A stretch of 64,000 bases of DNA from Sporomusa silvacetica DSM 10669 (GTDB lineage Bacteria; Bacillota; Negativicutes; Sporomusales; Sporomusaceae), in NCBI RefSeq assembly GCF_002257705.1, contig NZ_LSLK01000109.1:1-64000 (forward strand). Direction: 5' to 3'. A model generated the notes under the pieces. It saw only the letters and a program-made list of their open reading frames with translations, did not search any database and had not been told where the DNA came from. The translations under genes and the position numbers were made by a program. Below, in pieces: positions 1 through 8,996 of the stretch. The first letter of the stretch is position 1; every line of letters starts with the position of its first letter.

Positions 1-2
1 TA

Positions 3-164
3 ATAAAGACGGTATGTAACTTAAAAAATGCGATAGATTTGCAGCAACTTGATTGCCAAACAAGAAATACGTACTTAAGAATACTTAAGCATAAGCATAA
101 CTTATCGATTCGACAAATTGAAAGACTCACAGGGATTAATAGAGGAATTGTTTTAAAAGCATGA
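3..164 (+). CDS. C-terminal end of a RAYT-like (REP-associated Y1) transposase, cut by window edge
   Basis: An open frame enters from the left edge and stops with TGA at 162-164. It ends in a helix-turn-helix-like stretch (LSIRQIERLTGINRGIVLKA) that I associate with the DnaA-like C-terminal domain of Firmicute REP-associated tyrosine transposases. The catalytic HUH domain would lie outside the window, so the call rests on about 50 residues. Such enzymes mobilise short palindromic REP repeats, and two near-identical multi-palindrome repeats occur at 26128 and 47202. Confidence 0.5.
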   Translation: MKTVCNLKNAIDLQQLDCQTRNTYLRILKHKHNLSIRQIERLTGINRGIVLKA

Positions 165-206
165 GTAAAGTGTCAACAACCCCGTCCCCTTGACAACCCA
201 ACATAT

Positions 207-266
207 GACATAGCTGCAGGTAGGGGTTTCTCTCCACCTGAAGCTATGTCTGTTTTTTAATTTTTT
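207..266 (+). terminator. Hairpin plus T-run after the RAYT fragment
   Basis: Arms at 207-223 and about 234-250 pair (GACATAGCT with AGCTATGTC, CAGGT with ACCTG), followed by a T-rich run at 251-266. The position downstream of a stop codon fits an intrinsic terminator. The core resembles the middle palindrome of the repeats at 26162 and 47235, so it could also be a REP-type target kept next to the transposase. Confidence 0.6.
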
Positions 267-276
267 GTTGACAAAA

Positions 277-309
277 ATTTTACATTTGACTGGTAGACAA
301 ATGTAAAAT
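277..309 (+). promoter_or_regulatory. Perfect 12-bp inverted repeat, probable operator of the chemoreceptor gene
   Basis: Arms 277-288 (ATTTTACATTTG) and 298-309 are exact reverse complements separated by 9 bases. A TTGACA box lies at 268-273. The core TTTG-N4-GTAGACAAA resembles the core of the 25-base repeat upstream of the HMA operon (2393-2417), so one dimeric regulator may bind all of these sites. The regulator is unknown. Confidence 0.55.
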
Positions 310-379
310 ATTAGAATAAAATGGTGATATATAGATTAATATGTTGAAAAAACGGAGAGAAAAGAGGGCTGATTTTATT

Positions 380-2353
380 ATGAAAAGTATCCAGACCAAA
401 TTAACAGTTATCATTCTATTAATTTTTATTGTGGCCATGGGAACCCTGGGCGGACTAAATTATTGGAAGGCGCGACAAATGCTTTCTGATAGTCTTGTTA
501 AGGAAATTGCTACATTGGCGACTGTTTCAGCCAATGATGTCAATGACTGGATTGAGGGACGTAAGCTTGAAGTGGCAGGAATTGCATTAGCGCCTGTTCT
601 TCAGACCGGGACTCCGGAAAACATAGGACCTTTCCTAATGCAAGCAGCCAAGAATAACCGCCGTTATGAAACTTTTGGCTATATTGCTCCTACAGGTATC
701 GCACTTGATTCCACGGGTGTAAGTGTCAATCTCGGTGCACGCGAGTATTTTCAAAAAGCAATGAAGGGCGAAGCTGCTGTATCCGACCCGGTGGTTTCCC
801 CGGCAACCGGGGGACTGGTAGCGGTTGTTGCTGTTCCTGTTAAGTTGGACGGCAAGGTAACAGGGGTGTTTTTCGCTAGCATTAGTCTGGACGAAATCTC
901 CCAAAAGACAGGGGAAGTGAAGATTGGCAGAACCGGATATGCCTATATGCTCAAAAGTGATGGAGTAACTATTGCCAATCCTAATAAAGAACTTGTGATG
1001 AAGGATAATCCTATCAAGAACGACAAACTTCCACCAGCATTGCGGCAAACTGCTGAGCGGATGGTAAAGGGAGAAGCGGGAACAACAACCTACGAATATA
1101 ATGGTGTGGAGAAAATGGTGGGATTTGCTCCTGTCAAAAGTACCGGTTGGTCGTTAGCCGTGAGCTTGCCGGTCTCGGAAGCAACCGGGGCTTTATCTGA
1201 TTTGACGTGGATTTCATTACTGACGATTCTTATTATATTGGCCATTACCTCAATAATTATCATTTGGGTTGCCCGGCAAATCGCTAAGCCAATTACTGTT
1301 TTGGAAGGTGCGGCCAATAAAATCGCGGGTGGCGATTTGTCTTTGTCCAATTTGGGTATCAATTCCAATGACGAAATCGGACGTCTGGCCAAGAGCTTTG
1401 AACAAATGACTCAAAACGTACGGGAATTAATCAAACAGATTCATTCTAATGCCGAACAGTTAGCCGCCTCCAGTGAAGAACTCACCGCCAGCGCCGAACA
1501 ATCGGCGCAAGCATCTAACCAGGTAGCTATTTCCATGACTGAGGTCGCTGAGGGAGCTAATGCGCAACTGGCAGCAGCAACTGAAACATCCGCAGTAGTG
1601 GAAGAGATGTCGGCAGGAATTGAAGAAATTGCCGCCAATGCCAATTTGGTTTCCGGCCAGTCCGAACAAGCGGCAGGCAAAGCCAAAGACGGCGGTGCAG
1701 CGGTGAACAAAGCAGTTAGTCAGATGAGTCAGATTGAAAACACGGTTAACACGTCGGCGCAAGTGGTGGCCAAGTTGGGTGAACGATCCAAAGAAATCGG
1801 CCAGATTGTCAATACCATTTCCGGTATCGCCGGGCAAACTAACCTGCTGGCGCTCAATGCCGCGATTGAAGCGGCGCGGGCGGGGGAACAGGGACGAGGA
1901 TTTGCGGTTGTAGCAGATGAAGTCCGCAAACTTGCCGAACAATCGGAGGAAGCGGCAAAGAAGATAGCTTCTTTGATTGGCGAAATCCAGACCGATACCG
2001 ATATAGCTGTGGAAGCGATGAACAATGGAACGCGGGAAGTGAAAACTGGCGCCGAGGTAGTCAATGCAGCGGGAGTTTCTTTTGGGGAAATCGCCGACTT
2101 GGTAACCGAAGTATCAGATCAGGTCAAGCAGATGTCGGCAGCCATCCAGCAGATGGCAACCGGAAGTCAGCAAATCGTCAGCTCAGTCAGGAACATTGAT
2201 GACCTTAGTAAGAAATCGGCTGGAGAGGCGCAGAGTGTGTCGGCAGCAACAGAAGAACAACTGGCGTCGATGGAGGAGATTTCCACCTCCAGTCGGGAAC
2301 TGGCAACGCTGGCGCAGGATCTGCAGGCGGCTGTCACCAAGTTTCGCATATAG
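380..2353 (+). CDS. Methyl-accepting chemotaxis protein with dCache sensor
   Basis: Transmembrane chemoreceptor of 657 aa. After a short cytoplasmic N-terminus there is a membrane helix (about residues 9-27), an extracellular dCache-type sensor region (about 30-275), a second membrane helix (about 282-303), a HAMP segment and a long helical signalling domain. The hairpin tip carries the conserved motif [20 protein letters not shown], typical of CheA/CheW-binding receptors. ATG 380 is preceded by an AGAGGG stretch at somewhat long spacing; ATG 341 would add 13 residues but has no ribosome site. The gene stands alone behind the inverted repeat at 277-309. The ligand cannot be deduced. Confidence 0.93.
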   Translation: MKSIQTKLTVIILLIFIVAMGTLGGLNYWKARQMLSDSLVKEIATLATVSANDVNDWIEGRKLEVAGIALAPVLQTGTPENIGPFLMQAAKNNRRYETFGYIAPTGIALDSTGVSVNLGAREYFQKAMKGEAAVSDPVVSPATGGLVAVVAVPVKLDGKVTGVFFASISLDEISQKTGEVKIGRTGYAYMLKSDGVTIANPNKELVMKDNPIKNDKLPPALRQTAERMVKGEAGTTTYEYNGVEKMVGFAPVKSTGWSLAVSLPVSEATGALSDLTWISLLTILIILAITSIIIIWVARQIAKPITVLEGAANKIAGGDLSLSNLGINSNDEIGRLAKSFEQMTQNVRELIKQIHSNAEQLAASSEELTASAEQSAQASNQVAISMTEVAEGANAQLAAATETSAVVEEMSAGIEEIAANANLVSGQSEQAAGKAKDGGAAVNKAVSQMSQIENTVNTSAQVVAKLGERSKEIGQIVNTISGIAGQTNLLALNAAIEAARAGEQGRGFAVVADEVRKLAEQSEEAAKKIASLIGEIQTDTDIAVEAMNNGTREVKTGAEVVNAAGVSFGEIADLVTEVSDQVKQMSAAIQQMATGSQQIVSSVRNIDDLSKKSAGEAQSVSAATEEQLASMEEISTSSRELATLAQDLQAAVTKFRI

Positions 2354-2392
2354 AGCTGCCGAACCTGATAGAATAAAGTTTGTGTTATGACA

Positions 2393-2417
2393 AAAAATAG
2401 TACTTTTGGACAGTAGA
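2393..2417 (+). promoter_or_regulatory. 25-base element shared with 8719-8743 (putative operator/promoter)
   Basis: The same 25 bases, with core ACTTTTGGACAGTAGA, occur here and at 8719-8743. Both copies lie about 75 bases upstream of a leader element and both precede a TonB-receptor operon. Here the site extends to a short inverted repeat, TTTTG-N9-CAAAA. TTGGAC may double as a -35 box. Probable shared regulator site. Confidence 0.5.
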
Positions 2418-2493
2418 CAAAAGGAAGAATATCGTTGATAATAGTAAAAAGTCAAATTTGCTAAATAACATAATATAAGAATTACGAAAGTTA

Positions 2494-2551
2494 GGTTGAT
2501 TAGTGCAGACTGAAGGCCATACTTATTCCTAGGAATAAGTATGGCCTTTAT
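2494..2551 (+). promoter_or_regulatory. Recurrent attenuator-like leader, copy A (HMA/TonB cassette 1)
   Basis: TTGAT, P1 AGT-GCAG-ACT, then AAGGCC opening a near-perfect hairpin (2513-2548, 17-bp arms) and TTTATCTATTTAT. Same architecture as the other copies. It lies about 40 bases before the HMA gene. Confidence 0.8.
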
Positions 2552-2591
2552 CTATTTATAACGTATAACGGCAATAAAGGGGGTGATTGTA

Positions 2592-2801
2592 GTGGCGCAA
2601 GCGGAGACAATTATCATAAAAATCCAAGGTATGGCATGCAATGGCTGCAGAGGCAAAGTGGAAAGAGCTCTTCAAGCAATTGACGGAGTTACGTATGCCA
2701 GTGTGGATTTAGCAAAAAAAGAGGCGGTTGTAACAGGAAGTGTTGCTCAGGCCGAATTAATCAAAGTAGTAACAGAGCTTGGTTTTGAAGCCAGTCTTTA
2801 A
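2592..2801 (+). CDS. Small heavy-metal-associated (HMA) domain protein
   Basis: A 69-aa CopZ/MerP-type ferredoxin-fold metal chaperone. The metal site is GMACNGC, a CxxC loop followed by RGKVERAL, with the usual beta-alpha-beta pattern to the end. It probably binds Cu(I) in the cytosol, inferred from the family and from a copA remnant beside its paralogue at 56837. GTG 2592 is chosen because AAAGGGGGTG precedes it with good spacing and the paralogue starts at the matching position; GTG 2583 would overlap the ribosome site. First gene of cassette 1. Confidence 0.88.
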   Translation: MAQAETIIIKIQGMACNGCRGKVERALQAIDGVTYASVDLAKKEAVVTGSVAQAELIKVVTELGFEASL

Positions 2802-2854
2802 GTTGGACTGTGGCAGACGATACATAACACAACTATAGGGAGAAAAAGAACGAA

Positions 2855-5104
2855 ATGAAAATTAAGAAAAGAAAACCTTTGGTGTATGGCGCTGCTCTGG
2901 CTTTTGCCTTTTCCTTTTCTGTAGCAGATATAGTTTTGGCGGAGGAAGTTAATTCAACAGCGCAAACCGAAAAGGCACAGGAAGCAAATGAAAGTGCAAA
3001 GGAAAACAGCAAGCAGCAGGTGTCAGCCACACAGCAGTCCGAGGATATTCCGGTAGCGGAAATAGAGATTAAAGCAGGTAAAGCACAAGAACAAAAGCAT
3101 GAACAACTGGCTATAGGCCAGCAGGCTGATGCCGAAGGGGTCAATAATTATGTAGTGACCCATACCTCAACAGGCAGTAAGACAGATATTGCTACCAAGG
3201 ATTTGCCACAGACTGTATCGGTAGTAAGTCAAAAGGTGATGGAGGAGCAGCGTCCTAAGACTGTTGAGCAGGCACTTGGCAATGTTGCTGGTATCAGCAA
3301 TGGCGGCGGTATTATGAATCCCTATGCCAACTTGCTGCCCATGTTTAATATTCGTGGTTTCCGGGCTAATTATTTTTATGTTGACGGCTTATATGACAAC
3401 AGCTCTACAGCTGCCGGCTGGCTTGGAAATCTGGACAGAATTGAAGTCCTAAAAGGGCCAACTTCAGTGCTTTATGGCAATAACACACCAAGTGGTATCA
3501 TTAACTATATCACCAAGAAACCGTTGGCTTATGAGTCATATACTATCGGTCAGGAATTCGGTTCATGGGGTACGAGAACAACGGATTTAGATATGTCGAT
3601 TCCGTTGACAACAGATAAAAAATGGCTGTCGCGGACAATTATTGAGACAGATGATACAGCCGCTTTTCAAGCAGGAGTTAATAATAAGCATTTTAATGGC
3701 AGCGTAATCGTACAAGGGCAGCCGCAGGAAGATACTAAATATACTTTTGCGGCCACCTATAATCATTATGACGTGGCTGGCGGTTATATCGGTTCGTTGC
3801 CTACTACCGGGACGATTGCCCCGCCTTATGGTATCGTGCCTTATGATGCAAATTACTATAATCCCAATGTCAGGTCGACTTTCATTGGGCGCAGTGTTTC
3901 CGGCAGGGTTGATCATAAGCTGAATGATAGTTGGACAATTAGCTCTGCGCTGCATTACAGTGAGTCGGACTATCATCAGAAATATGTGGGGGCCGAATCT
4001 TTTACAGATAATACATATACAAACATTACCCAGGATTACATTCATGCGTTTAGAAAAACAAATACGTTGTCTTGGGACACTACCGGCAATGCCAAATTCA
4101 AAGCCTTGGGACTTAATCATAATCTGGTGCTTGGCTATGAATGGTCCCGCTATAAATTGGCTTGGCCTTATTCTACCCAAATATGGGACTATTCTAGTGT
4201 TGTAGTGACCAATCCCATATGGGTAGATCCGCCGGCGACAGATCCTGCCAGTACGTCTTCACACTATTCCCTGTACAGACATGGCGTATATTTGTCTGAT
4301 ACGTTGGAATTGTCGCCCAAGGTAAAGGCTACTGCCGGCATTGGCCATGCGTCTTATTCTTATTCAACTGGAACAGAAAGCTCGGGTACAACTTGGCGGC
4401 TGGGGACAACCTATGAAGCTTCGCAGGGAGTTACCTGGTTTGCCGGTTATTCAACCGCGTTTGAGCCGAATTCGGCTCAAACAGTTACTGGTACGCTCTT
4501 GAATTTTTCTCCAAGAACCGGCAATCAGTTGGAAGGCGGCGTAAAGGTGGAGGTTGGCAGCAAAGCCAGTATAACCATGGCAGCTTATAAAATTAAGTAT
4601 AATGATATATTGTATAATTTGGGCACCAATAGTAATCCGGACTACCAGTTGATTGGCGAGCAAACCAGCAAAGGTGTTGAAATTGATGTTAACTATGTTA
4701 TTAAGCCAGGTTGGAATTTGCTGGCCGTCTATGGACAAAATAATGCACGCATTACGAATGATAAGAATAAAGCGTTGGTGGGTAATTTATTAACTGGTGT
4801 ACCTAATCGCACCTTTAGACTGTGGACTACTTATGAAATTCAGGATGGTCCTAGAAAAGGACTGGGTTTTGGCGGGGGGATAACCTATGTTGGCAACCGC
4901 GCCTTTAACAGCACAAATACGCTGTGGCTGGGAAACTATAGCACCATTGACGGCATTATCTATTATAAAACCAAAGACTGGCGCTATTCTCTCAATGCGT
5001 ACAATCTGACTGATAAGCACTATTGGGTTGATGCAACAGGTGTCAGCGTTTATGCCGGTCAGCCGCGCAGCTTTATCTTCCGCATCGAAAAAACATTTTC
5101 GTAA
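2855..5104 (+). CDS. TonB-dependent outer-membrane receptor, siderophore/FhuE type (cassette 1)
   Basis: 749 aa. A signal peptide (about residues 1-30, ending VLA) is followed by an acidic and Gln-rich spacer (about 31-90), a plug domain with FNIRGF and EVLKGPTSVLYGN, and a long beta-barrel ending in an aromatic residue and Ser (RIEKTFS). The plug and barrel style is that of ferric-siderophore receptors (TIGR01783-like). The ligand is uncertain: the adjacent HMA protein suggests metal, possibly a copper or iron chelate. It lies between the HMA gene and tonB; its paralogue is at 57885. The N-terminal spacer is longer than usual and could hold a signalling or TonB-box region. Confidence 0.92.
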   Translation: MKIKKRKPLVYGAALAFAFSFSVADIVLAEEVNSTAQTEKAQEANESAKENSKQQVSATQQSEDIPVAEIEIKAGKAQEQKHEQLAIGQQADAEGVNNYVVTHTSTGSKTDIATKDLPQTVSVVSQKVMEEQRPKTVEQALGNVAGISNGGGIMNPYANLLPMFNIRGFRANYFYVDGLYDNSSTAAGWLGNLDRIEVLKGPTSVLYGNNTPSGIINYITKKPLAYESYTIGQEFGSWGTRTTDLDMSIPLTTDKKWLSRTIIETDDTAAFQAGVNNKHFNGSVIVQGQPQEDTKYTFAATYNHYDVAGGYIGSLPTTGTIAPPYGIVPYDANYYNPNVRSTFIGRSVSGRVDHKLNDSWTISSALHYSESDYHQKYVGAESFTDNTYTNITQDYIHAFRKTNTLSWDTTGNAKFKALGLNHNLVLGYEWSRYKLAWPYSTQIWDYSSVVVTNPIWVDPPATDPASTSSHYSLYRHGVYLSDTLELSPKVKATAGIGHASYSYSTGTESSGTTWRLGTTYEASQGVTWFAGYSTAFEPNSAQTVTGTLLNFSPRTGNQLEGGVKVEVGSKASITMAAYKIKYNDILYNLGTNSNPDYQLIGEQTSKGVEIDVNYVIKPGWNLLAVYGQNNARITNDKNKALVGNLLTGVPNRTFRLWTTYEIQDGPRKGLGFGGGITYVGNRAFNSTNTLWLGNYSTIDGIIYYKTKDWRYSLNAYNLTDKHYWVDATGVSVYAGQPRSFIFRIEKTFS

Positions 5105-5160
5105 AAAAAGTTGCAAATTAAAATCCAGGGTAGTCAGGTAAGAGGGGAGGAGAACAAGTT

Positions 5161-5811
5161 ATGATAACGCAATCTTATCTAAAGGCAGCAGGGATTTCCT
5201 TTGCTGCTCATGGGGCATTGCTTGGTTTGCTGTTCTTGCTCCCCACTGCCCCGTTATCGCCTATTGCTGCGTCTGTTCCAATTGAAGTTGAGTTTACAGC
5301 AACAGCTACAGAAAATAAAACCACTGACTTGCAGGAAGCCAGTTCCCCTACTGCCGCTCAGCGGCCGCTGGAACAGAGCGTTGCGCTGGCCAGGGAGTTT
5401 TCCCAGAAGCCAGCTCCGCTTGCTTACACACATAAGCAGATAGGAGAGCAATCGCCTGCGGTTGCAGTGGCAAGTAGTGAAGCCCAGGTGGTTGCAGCTG
5501 CTGGCAGACAAGCGGCAGTGTCCCGCACTCCGGCCAGGTATCTTGCCGGCTCACGCCCTGCGTATCCACATAAGGCGCTGCAGGCTGGGCAGGAGGGCGT
5601 AGTTGTGCTGCGTGTCCGGGTTGATGCAGATGGTTCGGCAGCAAATGTAATGGTTCGGCAAAGCAGTGGCTATGTTCTGCTTGATGAAGCCGCAACACAG
5701 TCAGTGAGAAACTGGAGCTTTGCTCCTGCCTGCCAGTGTGAAACTCCGGTGGAAAGCTATTTTGACGTGCGGGTAAAATTTAGTTTGGTTGAGGCGCAGG
5801 CTGTTATATAA
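5161..5811 (+). CDS. tonB: TonB energy-transducing protein (cassette 1)
   Basis: 216 aa. An N-terminal membrane anchor (about residues 10-35), a periplasmic spacer less Pro-rich than in Proteobacteria, and a C-terminal TonB domain (about 130-212) with GSRPAYP, EGVVVLRV, DGSA and SSGY motifs. It couples the inner-membrane proton-motive force to the outer-membrane receptor. ATG 5161 follows GAGGGGAGGAG. Lies between the receptor and exbB, probably one transcript. Confidence 0.93.
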   Translation: MITQSYLKAAGISFAAHGALLGLLFLLPTAPLSPIAASVPIEVEFTATATENKTTDLQEASSPTAAQRPLEQSVALAREFSQKPAPLAYTHKQIGEQSPAVAVASSEAQVVAAAGRQAAVSRTPARYLAGSRPAYPHKALQAGQEGVVVLRVRVDADGSAANVMVRQSSGYVLLDEAATQSVRNWSFAPACQCETPVESYFDVRVKFSLVEAQAVI

Positions 5812-5825
5812 GGAGGCAAGCAGTT

Positions 5826-6452
5826 ATGGTAGAGTTCATTACAAAAGGTGGCTGGATTATGCTGCCGCTGGTGCTGTGCTCGCTGTTGTCAGTTACGATT
5901 ATTATCGAGCGGCTGGTATTTTTTCGGCGTGTACATGCAGTTGGACAAGCAGATCAAGTACTAAATATACTTAATCAAGGGCAGGTTGCAGAAGCGCTTG
6001 CTGTTGTTAAAGGTGCAAAAGCACCGCTGGTGCGGGTTTTGGCGGCAGGAATGATTCAGCGTTATAATTCGGTCAAGGCAATGGAGGCGGCAGGCATTGC
6101 GGAAGTTGCTACTATGAAGCGGGGCTTGCCGGTGCTTGATACTATTATTACGCTGTCGCCCTTACTGGGGCTGTTGGGAACAATTATTGGCATGATTAGT
6201 TCATTTCAACTGATGAGCGCAGGTGGCATGGGACAGCCACATGTGGTTACCGGTGGCGTGGCCGAGGCATTAATTGCCACCGCTACTGGTATTACGGTAG
6301 CGGTAATAACGCTTATTCCGTATAATTATTTTCTCGCACGTATCGAGCGAGAAACCGAAGTTATTGAACAATACGCCACAAAACTGGAAATAACGTTGGA
6401 TACACTGCCACAGAGAGGTGACAGGCATGAAGATACCAAGAAGTACGCCTAA
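5826..6452 (+). CDS. exbB: ExbB/MotA/TolQ-family proton channel (cassette 1)
   Basis: 208 aa with three membrane helices (about 10-32, 100-125, 145-170), the MotA/TolQ/ExbB pattern. The conserved segment LSPLLGLLGTIIGMISSF and the Gly/Ala/Thr-rich third helix (VAEALIATATGITVAV) form the channel. ATG 5826 follows AAGGAGG 15 bases after tonB. The 3' end overlaps exbD by 26 bases, suggesting translational coupling. Confidence 0.95.
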   Translation: MVEFITKGGWIMLPLVLCSLLSVTIIIERLVFFRRVHAVGQADQVLNILNQGQVAEALAVVKGAKAPLVRVLAAGMIQRYNSVKAMEAAGIAEVATMKRGLPVLDTIITLSPLLGLLGTIIGMISSFQLMSAGGMGQPHVVTGGVAEALIATATGITVAVITLIPYNYFLARIERETEVIEQYATKLEITLDTLPQRGDRHEDTKKYA

Positions 6453-6831
6453 GAAGGCCAGAATTGAAATTATTCCAATGATTGACACGATGTTCTTTTT
6501 ACTGGTGTTTTTTATGGTAGCCACCTTGTCAATGACCATGCAGAACAGTTTGCCGGTGAATCTTCCTCACGCCAGTGGTGTACAGAGCGACAAACAACAG
6601 GTGTTTACGCTGACACTGACCAAAGAGGATAAGCTTTTTTACGATAAGGAAGAAATCTTTTCGCCGGCTGATGCTGCACGACGTCTTGAACAGCAAGGTA
6701 AGGAAAATAAACAAACCTCAGTGATTATCAACGCCGATCGCAGTGTAGAGCATGGCCGGGTCATTGAACTCATGGATGCAGTTCGGCAAACTGGCATAAC
6801 CAAAATTGCTGTAGCAGTCAATCCTTCTTAG
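6427..6831 (+). CDS. exbD: ExbD/TolR-family protein (cassette 1)
   Basis: 134 aa. The single N-terminal membrane helix contains the essential Asp (IPMIDTMFFLLVFFMVATL) followed by a periplasmic domain with VIINADRSVEHGRVIELMDA. It works with ExbB and TonB. ATG 6427 follows GAGGTG inside the exbB 3' end; a start at 6418 would add three residues. The paralogue at 61595 is nearly identical. Confidence 0.94.
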   Translation: MKIPRSTPKKARIEIIPMIDTMFFLLVFFMVATLSMTMQNSLPVNLPHASGVQSDKQQVFTLTLTKEDKLFYDKEEIFSPADAARRLEQQGKENKQTSVIINADRSVEHGRVIELMDAVRQTGITKIAVAVNPS

Positions 6832-6870
6832 GTCAGGATAGATGCTAGCTATATATCCTGACCTAAGAAG
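6824..6870. other. 17-bp inverted repeat between exbD and the ABC gene
   Basis: Arms 6824-6840 and 6854-6870 are perfect reverse complements with a 13-base loop; the left arm contains the exbD stop codon. There is no T-run, so it looks like an RNA-stability or processing hairpin rather than a terminator. Cassette 2 lacks it. Confidence 0.7.
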
Positions 6871-6950
6871 TTTGCCAACACACCACCTACCTGCAAAAGT
6901 CTTTAACACGTTATATGTAGGTAAGAATTTTTAGGAAGGATGACTGTTTC

Positions 6951-8684
6951 ATGCAAAAATTTGGTGCCAGTTTTTTAAAAGGAATATGGAAACTTTCCCA
7001 AGGATACTGGCATTCAGAAGAAAAGTGGTACGCCCGAATGCTGCTGAGTAGTATTGTTGGTTTGCAGCTTCTTGATGTGTTTGTCCTGGTGAAGTACAAT
7101 ACTTGGCAAAATGCCTTTTATAATACGATACAAAATCTGGATAAAACCGGTTTTCTAACTTATTTAGGCTACTGGCCGGTATTTACAGTAGTCTTTCTCG
7201 TTATTGAGATATATAAGCTTTATTTGTTGCAACTGTTAGAAATCAAATGGCGTAGTTGGCTGACAGACCATTATCTTACAGACTGGCTGCAAAAACGTAC
7301 TTATTATTTGCTGCAGATAGTTGATACCAGCGCAGATAATCCTGATCAGCGAATCAGTGAGGATTTACGGTTATTTGTTTCCTCAACATTGAATCTGTCC
7401 CTTGGCTTTTTAAGAGCGGTCGTCTCATTGTGTTCCTTTGTCGTTATTTTGTGGAATTTATCCGGATCAATGGAGATTATTTTGGGGGAGCAACAATTTA
7501 GTATCCCCGGCTATATGGTGTGGATAGGTATCGTTTATGCCTTTGCCGGTTCGTTTTTGACCGCAATCGTGGGCAATTCTCTGGTCGGACTCGATTATGC
7601 CAAACAGCGATATGAAGCCGATTTCCGTTTTAGCATGATCCGTTTGCGTGAAAACAGTGAGGGTGTTGCCTTTTATCATGGAGAGCAGCGGGAACAAGCT
7701 AATTTTAATCATTGTTTTACTAAGATTATTGACAATTTCCGTGGGATTATGGCATGTCAAAAAAACCTTTCCTGGGTAACCTTATTACATTGGCGGCTTA
7801 CGTTCATATTTCCCTATCTTGTTTGTGCACCCCATCTTTTTAGCGGACAAATGCAATTGGGGGGGCTTATGCAGACGGCTAGCGCCTTTACACAAGTGGA
7901 ATTGGCGCTATCGTTTTTTATCAGAAATTATTTTTCACTGACAGATGCATCGCTGGCGCAATTGCAGGCGGTGGTCAACAGGCTAACCAACTTTATTGAT
8001 ACTATGAACCGGATACAGGGTGTAGCCGAGAAAAAATCCATAAAGGTAAATTACACTGAGGAACAAACCGTTACGGTAGCAGGACTGGATGTAAGATTAC
8101 CTGATGGTAAACTACTGTTAACCAATTTAGGCATACAGATTCACGCCGGAGATACACTGCTCATAACCGGCTATTCCGGCTGTGGCAAAAGTACGTTGAT
8201 GAGGGCGTTAGCCGGTATTTGGCCTTTTGGTCAGGGAACTATCAATATGCCCCAAAATCAGCGTGTATTATTTTTACCCCAACGACCGTATTTGCCACTG
8301 GGGACTCTGCGCGAGGTCTTAGTTTATCCTGAGGCTGCAGACGCAAGTAGCGATGAAAAGCTTCGCGAATTTATGAGCTTATGCAAGTTGGAGTACTTGG
8401 CAGACCAATTGGATAATACAGAAAATTGGTCGCAAATGCTTTCACTGGGTGAACAACAGAAAGTTGCTTTTGCCAGAGTTATGTTGCAACGCCCACAGTG
8501 GCTATTTCTTGATGAGGCTACATCGGCATTGGATGAATCGACAGAACAGCTCATGTACAAATTATTGCAAGAGCACCTTGAGGATACAGCAGTCATTAGC
8601 ATTGGTCATCGCGGTACGCTGGATAAGTATCATAAAATGAAGCTTAGCATTGGAAACACAGGCAGTTGGCAAATAGCTGCCTGA
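6951..8684 (+). CDS. YddA/BacA-type ABC half-transporter, fused permease-ATPase (cassette 1)
   Basis: 577 aa. The N-terminal membrane domain (about 1-340, six hydrophobic segments) carries WRSWLTDHYL and DNPDQRISEDLRLF, typical of the COG4178/ABC_membrane_2 family. The C-terminal ATPase has Walker A GYSGCGKST, signature LSLGEQQ and Walker B WLFLDEATSALDE. Relatives include SbmA/BacA-like peptide importers and a mycobacterial vitamin B12/hydrophilic-solute transporter. Placement after exbD suggests it moves the receptor's ligand across the inner membrane, or exports a chelator. It would act as a homodimer. Paralogue at 62077. Confidence 0.9.
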   Translation: MQKFGASFLKGIWKLSQGYWHSEEKWYARMLLSSIVGLQLLDVFVLVKYNTWQNAFYNTIQNLDKTGFLTYLGYWPVFTVVFLVIEIYKLYLLQLLEIKWRSWLTDHYLTDWLQKRTYYLLQIVDTSADNPDQRISEDLRLFVSSTLNLSLGFLRAVVSLCSFVVILWNLSGSMEIILGEQQFSIPGYMVWIGIVYAFAGSFLTAIVGNSLVGLDYAKQRYEADFRFSMIRLRENSEGVAFYHGEQREQANFNHCFTKIIDNFRGIMACQKNLSWVTLLHWRLTFIFPYLVCAPHLFSGQMQLGGLMQTASAFTQVELALSFFIRNYFSLTDASLAQLQAVVNRLTNFIDTMNRIQGVAEKKSIKVNYTEEQTVTVAGLDVRLPDGKLLLTNLGIQIHAGDTLLITGYSGCGKSTLMRALAGIWPFGQGTINMPQNQRVLFLPQRPYLPLGTLREVLVYPEAADASSDEKLREFMSLCKLEYLADQLDNTENWSQMLSLGEQQKVAFARVMLQRPQWLFLDEATSALDESTEQLMYKLLQEHLEDTAVISIGHRGTLDKYHKMKLSIGNTGSWQIAA

Positions 8685-8718
8685 TAAAGTGGTGGGTAAC
8701 TTATTGCTATTTGTTAAG

Positions 8719-8743
8719 AAAAATAGTACTTTTGGACAGTAGA
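8719..8743 (+). promoter_or_regulatory. Second copy of the 25-base element seen at 2393-2417
   Basis: Identical over 25 bases to 2393-2417. TTGGAC at about 8733, then AATAAT some 18 bases later, could be the promoter, which would make this an operator overlapping a -35 box. Confidence 0.5.
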
Positions 8744-8802
8744 TATTTTTAGTGCAATAATGGATAATTAAACAAATAGAATAATTAGCGATTCGAATAC
8801 TA

Positions 8803-8872
8803 GGTTGATTAGTAAACTAAACTAAAGGCCAGAATTTATCCTATAGGATAAATTCTGGCCTTATATTTTTTT
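8803..8872 (+). promoter_or_regulatory. Recurrent attenuator-like leader, copy B (copper receptor)
   Basis: TTGAT, P1 TAGT...ACTA with an A-rich loop, then AAGGCC and a perfect hairpin at 8825-8862, followed by ATATTTTTTT. Precedes the OprC-like receptor gene. Confidence 0.8.
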
Positions 8873-8996
8873 CACCAAAATGCATAAATCCTTGAAATAA
8901 GGGAGTAAAGCCATCCTTAAGATTAGCAAATAGTAAAGAGCTAATCTTGTTAATAGTATAGATTTTATTTAATCCAAGGAAGGAATGATATTCTCT

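Larger units (their letters stand above)
8685..8996 (+). other. Regulatory intergenic region before the copper receptor
   Basis: No credible gene in these 312 bases. It holds the shared 25-base element (8719-8743), a TTGGAC/AATAAT promoter candidate and leader copy B (8803-8872). The 124 bases between the leader terminator and the start codon contain no further structure I can name. Confidence 0.7.

Noticed and set aside
3587..4180. 197-codon minus-strand open frame inside the TonB receptor gene
   Set aside because: Antisense shadow of a well-supported receptor gene, without ribosome site or recognisable domain. The same holds for antisense frames in the chemoreceptor, tonB and permease genes.
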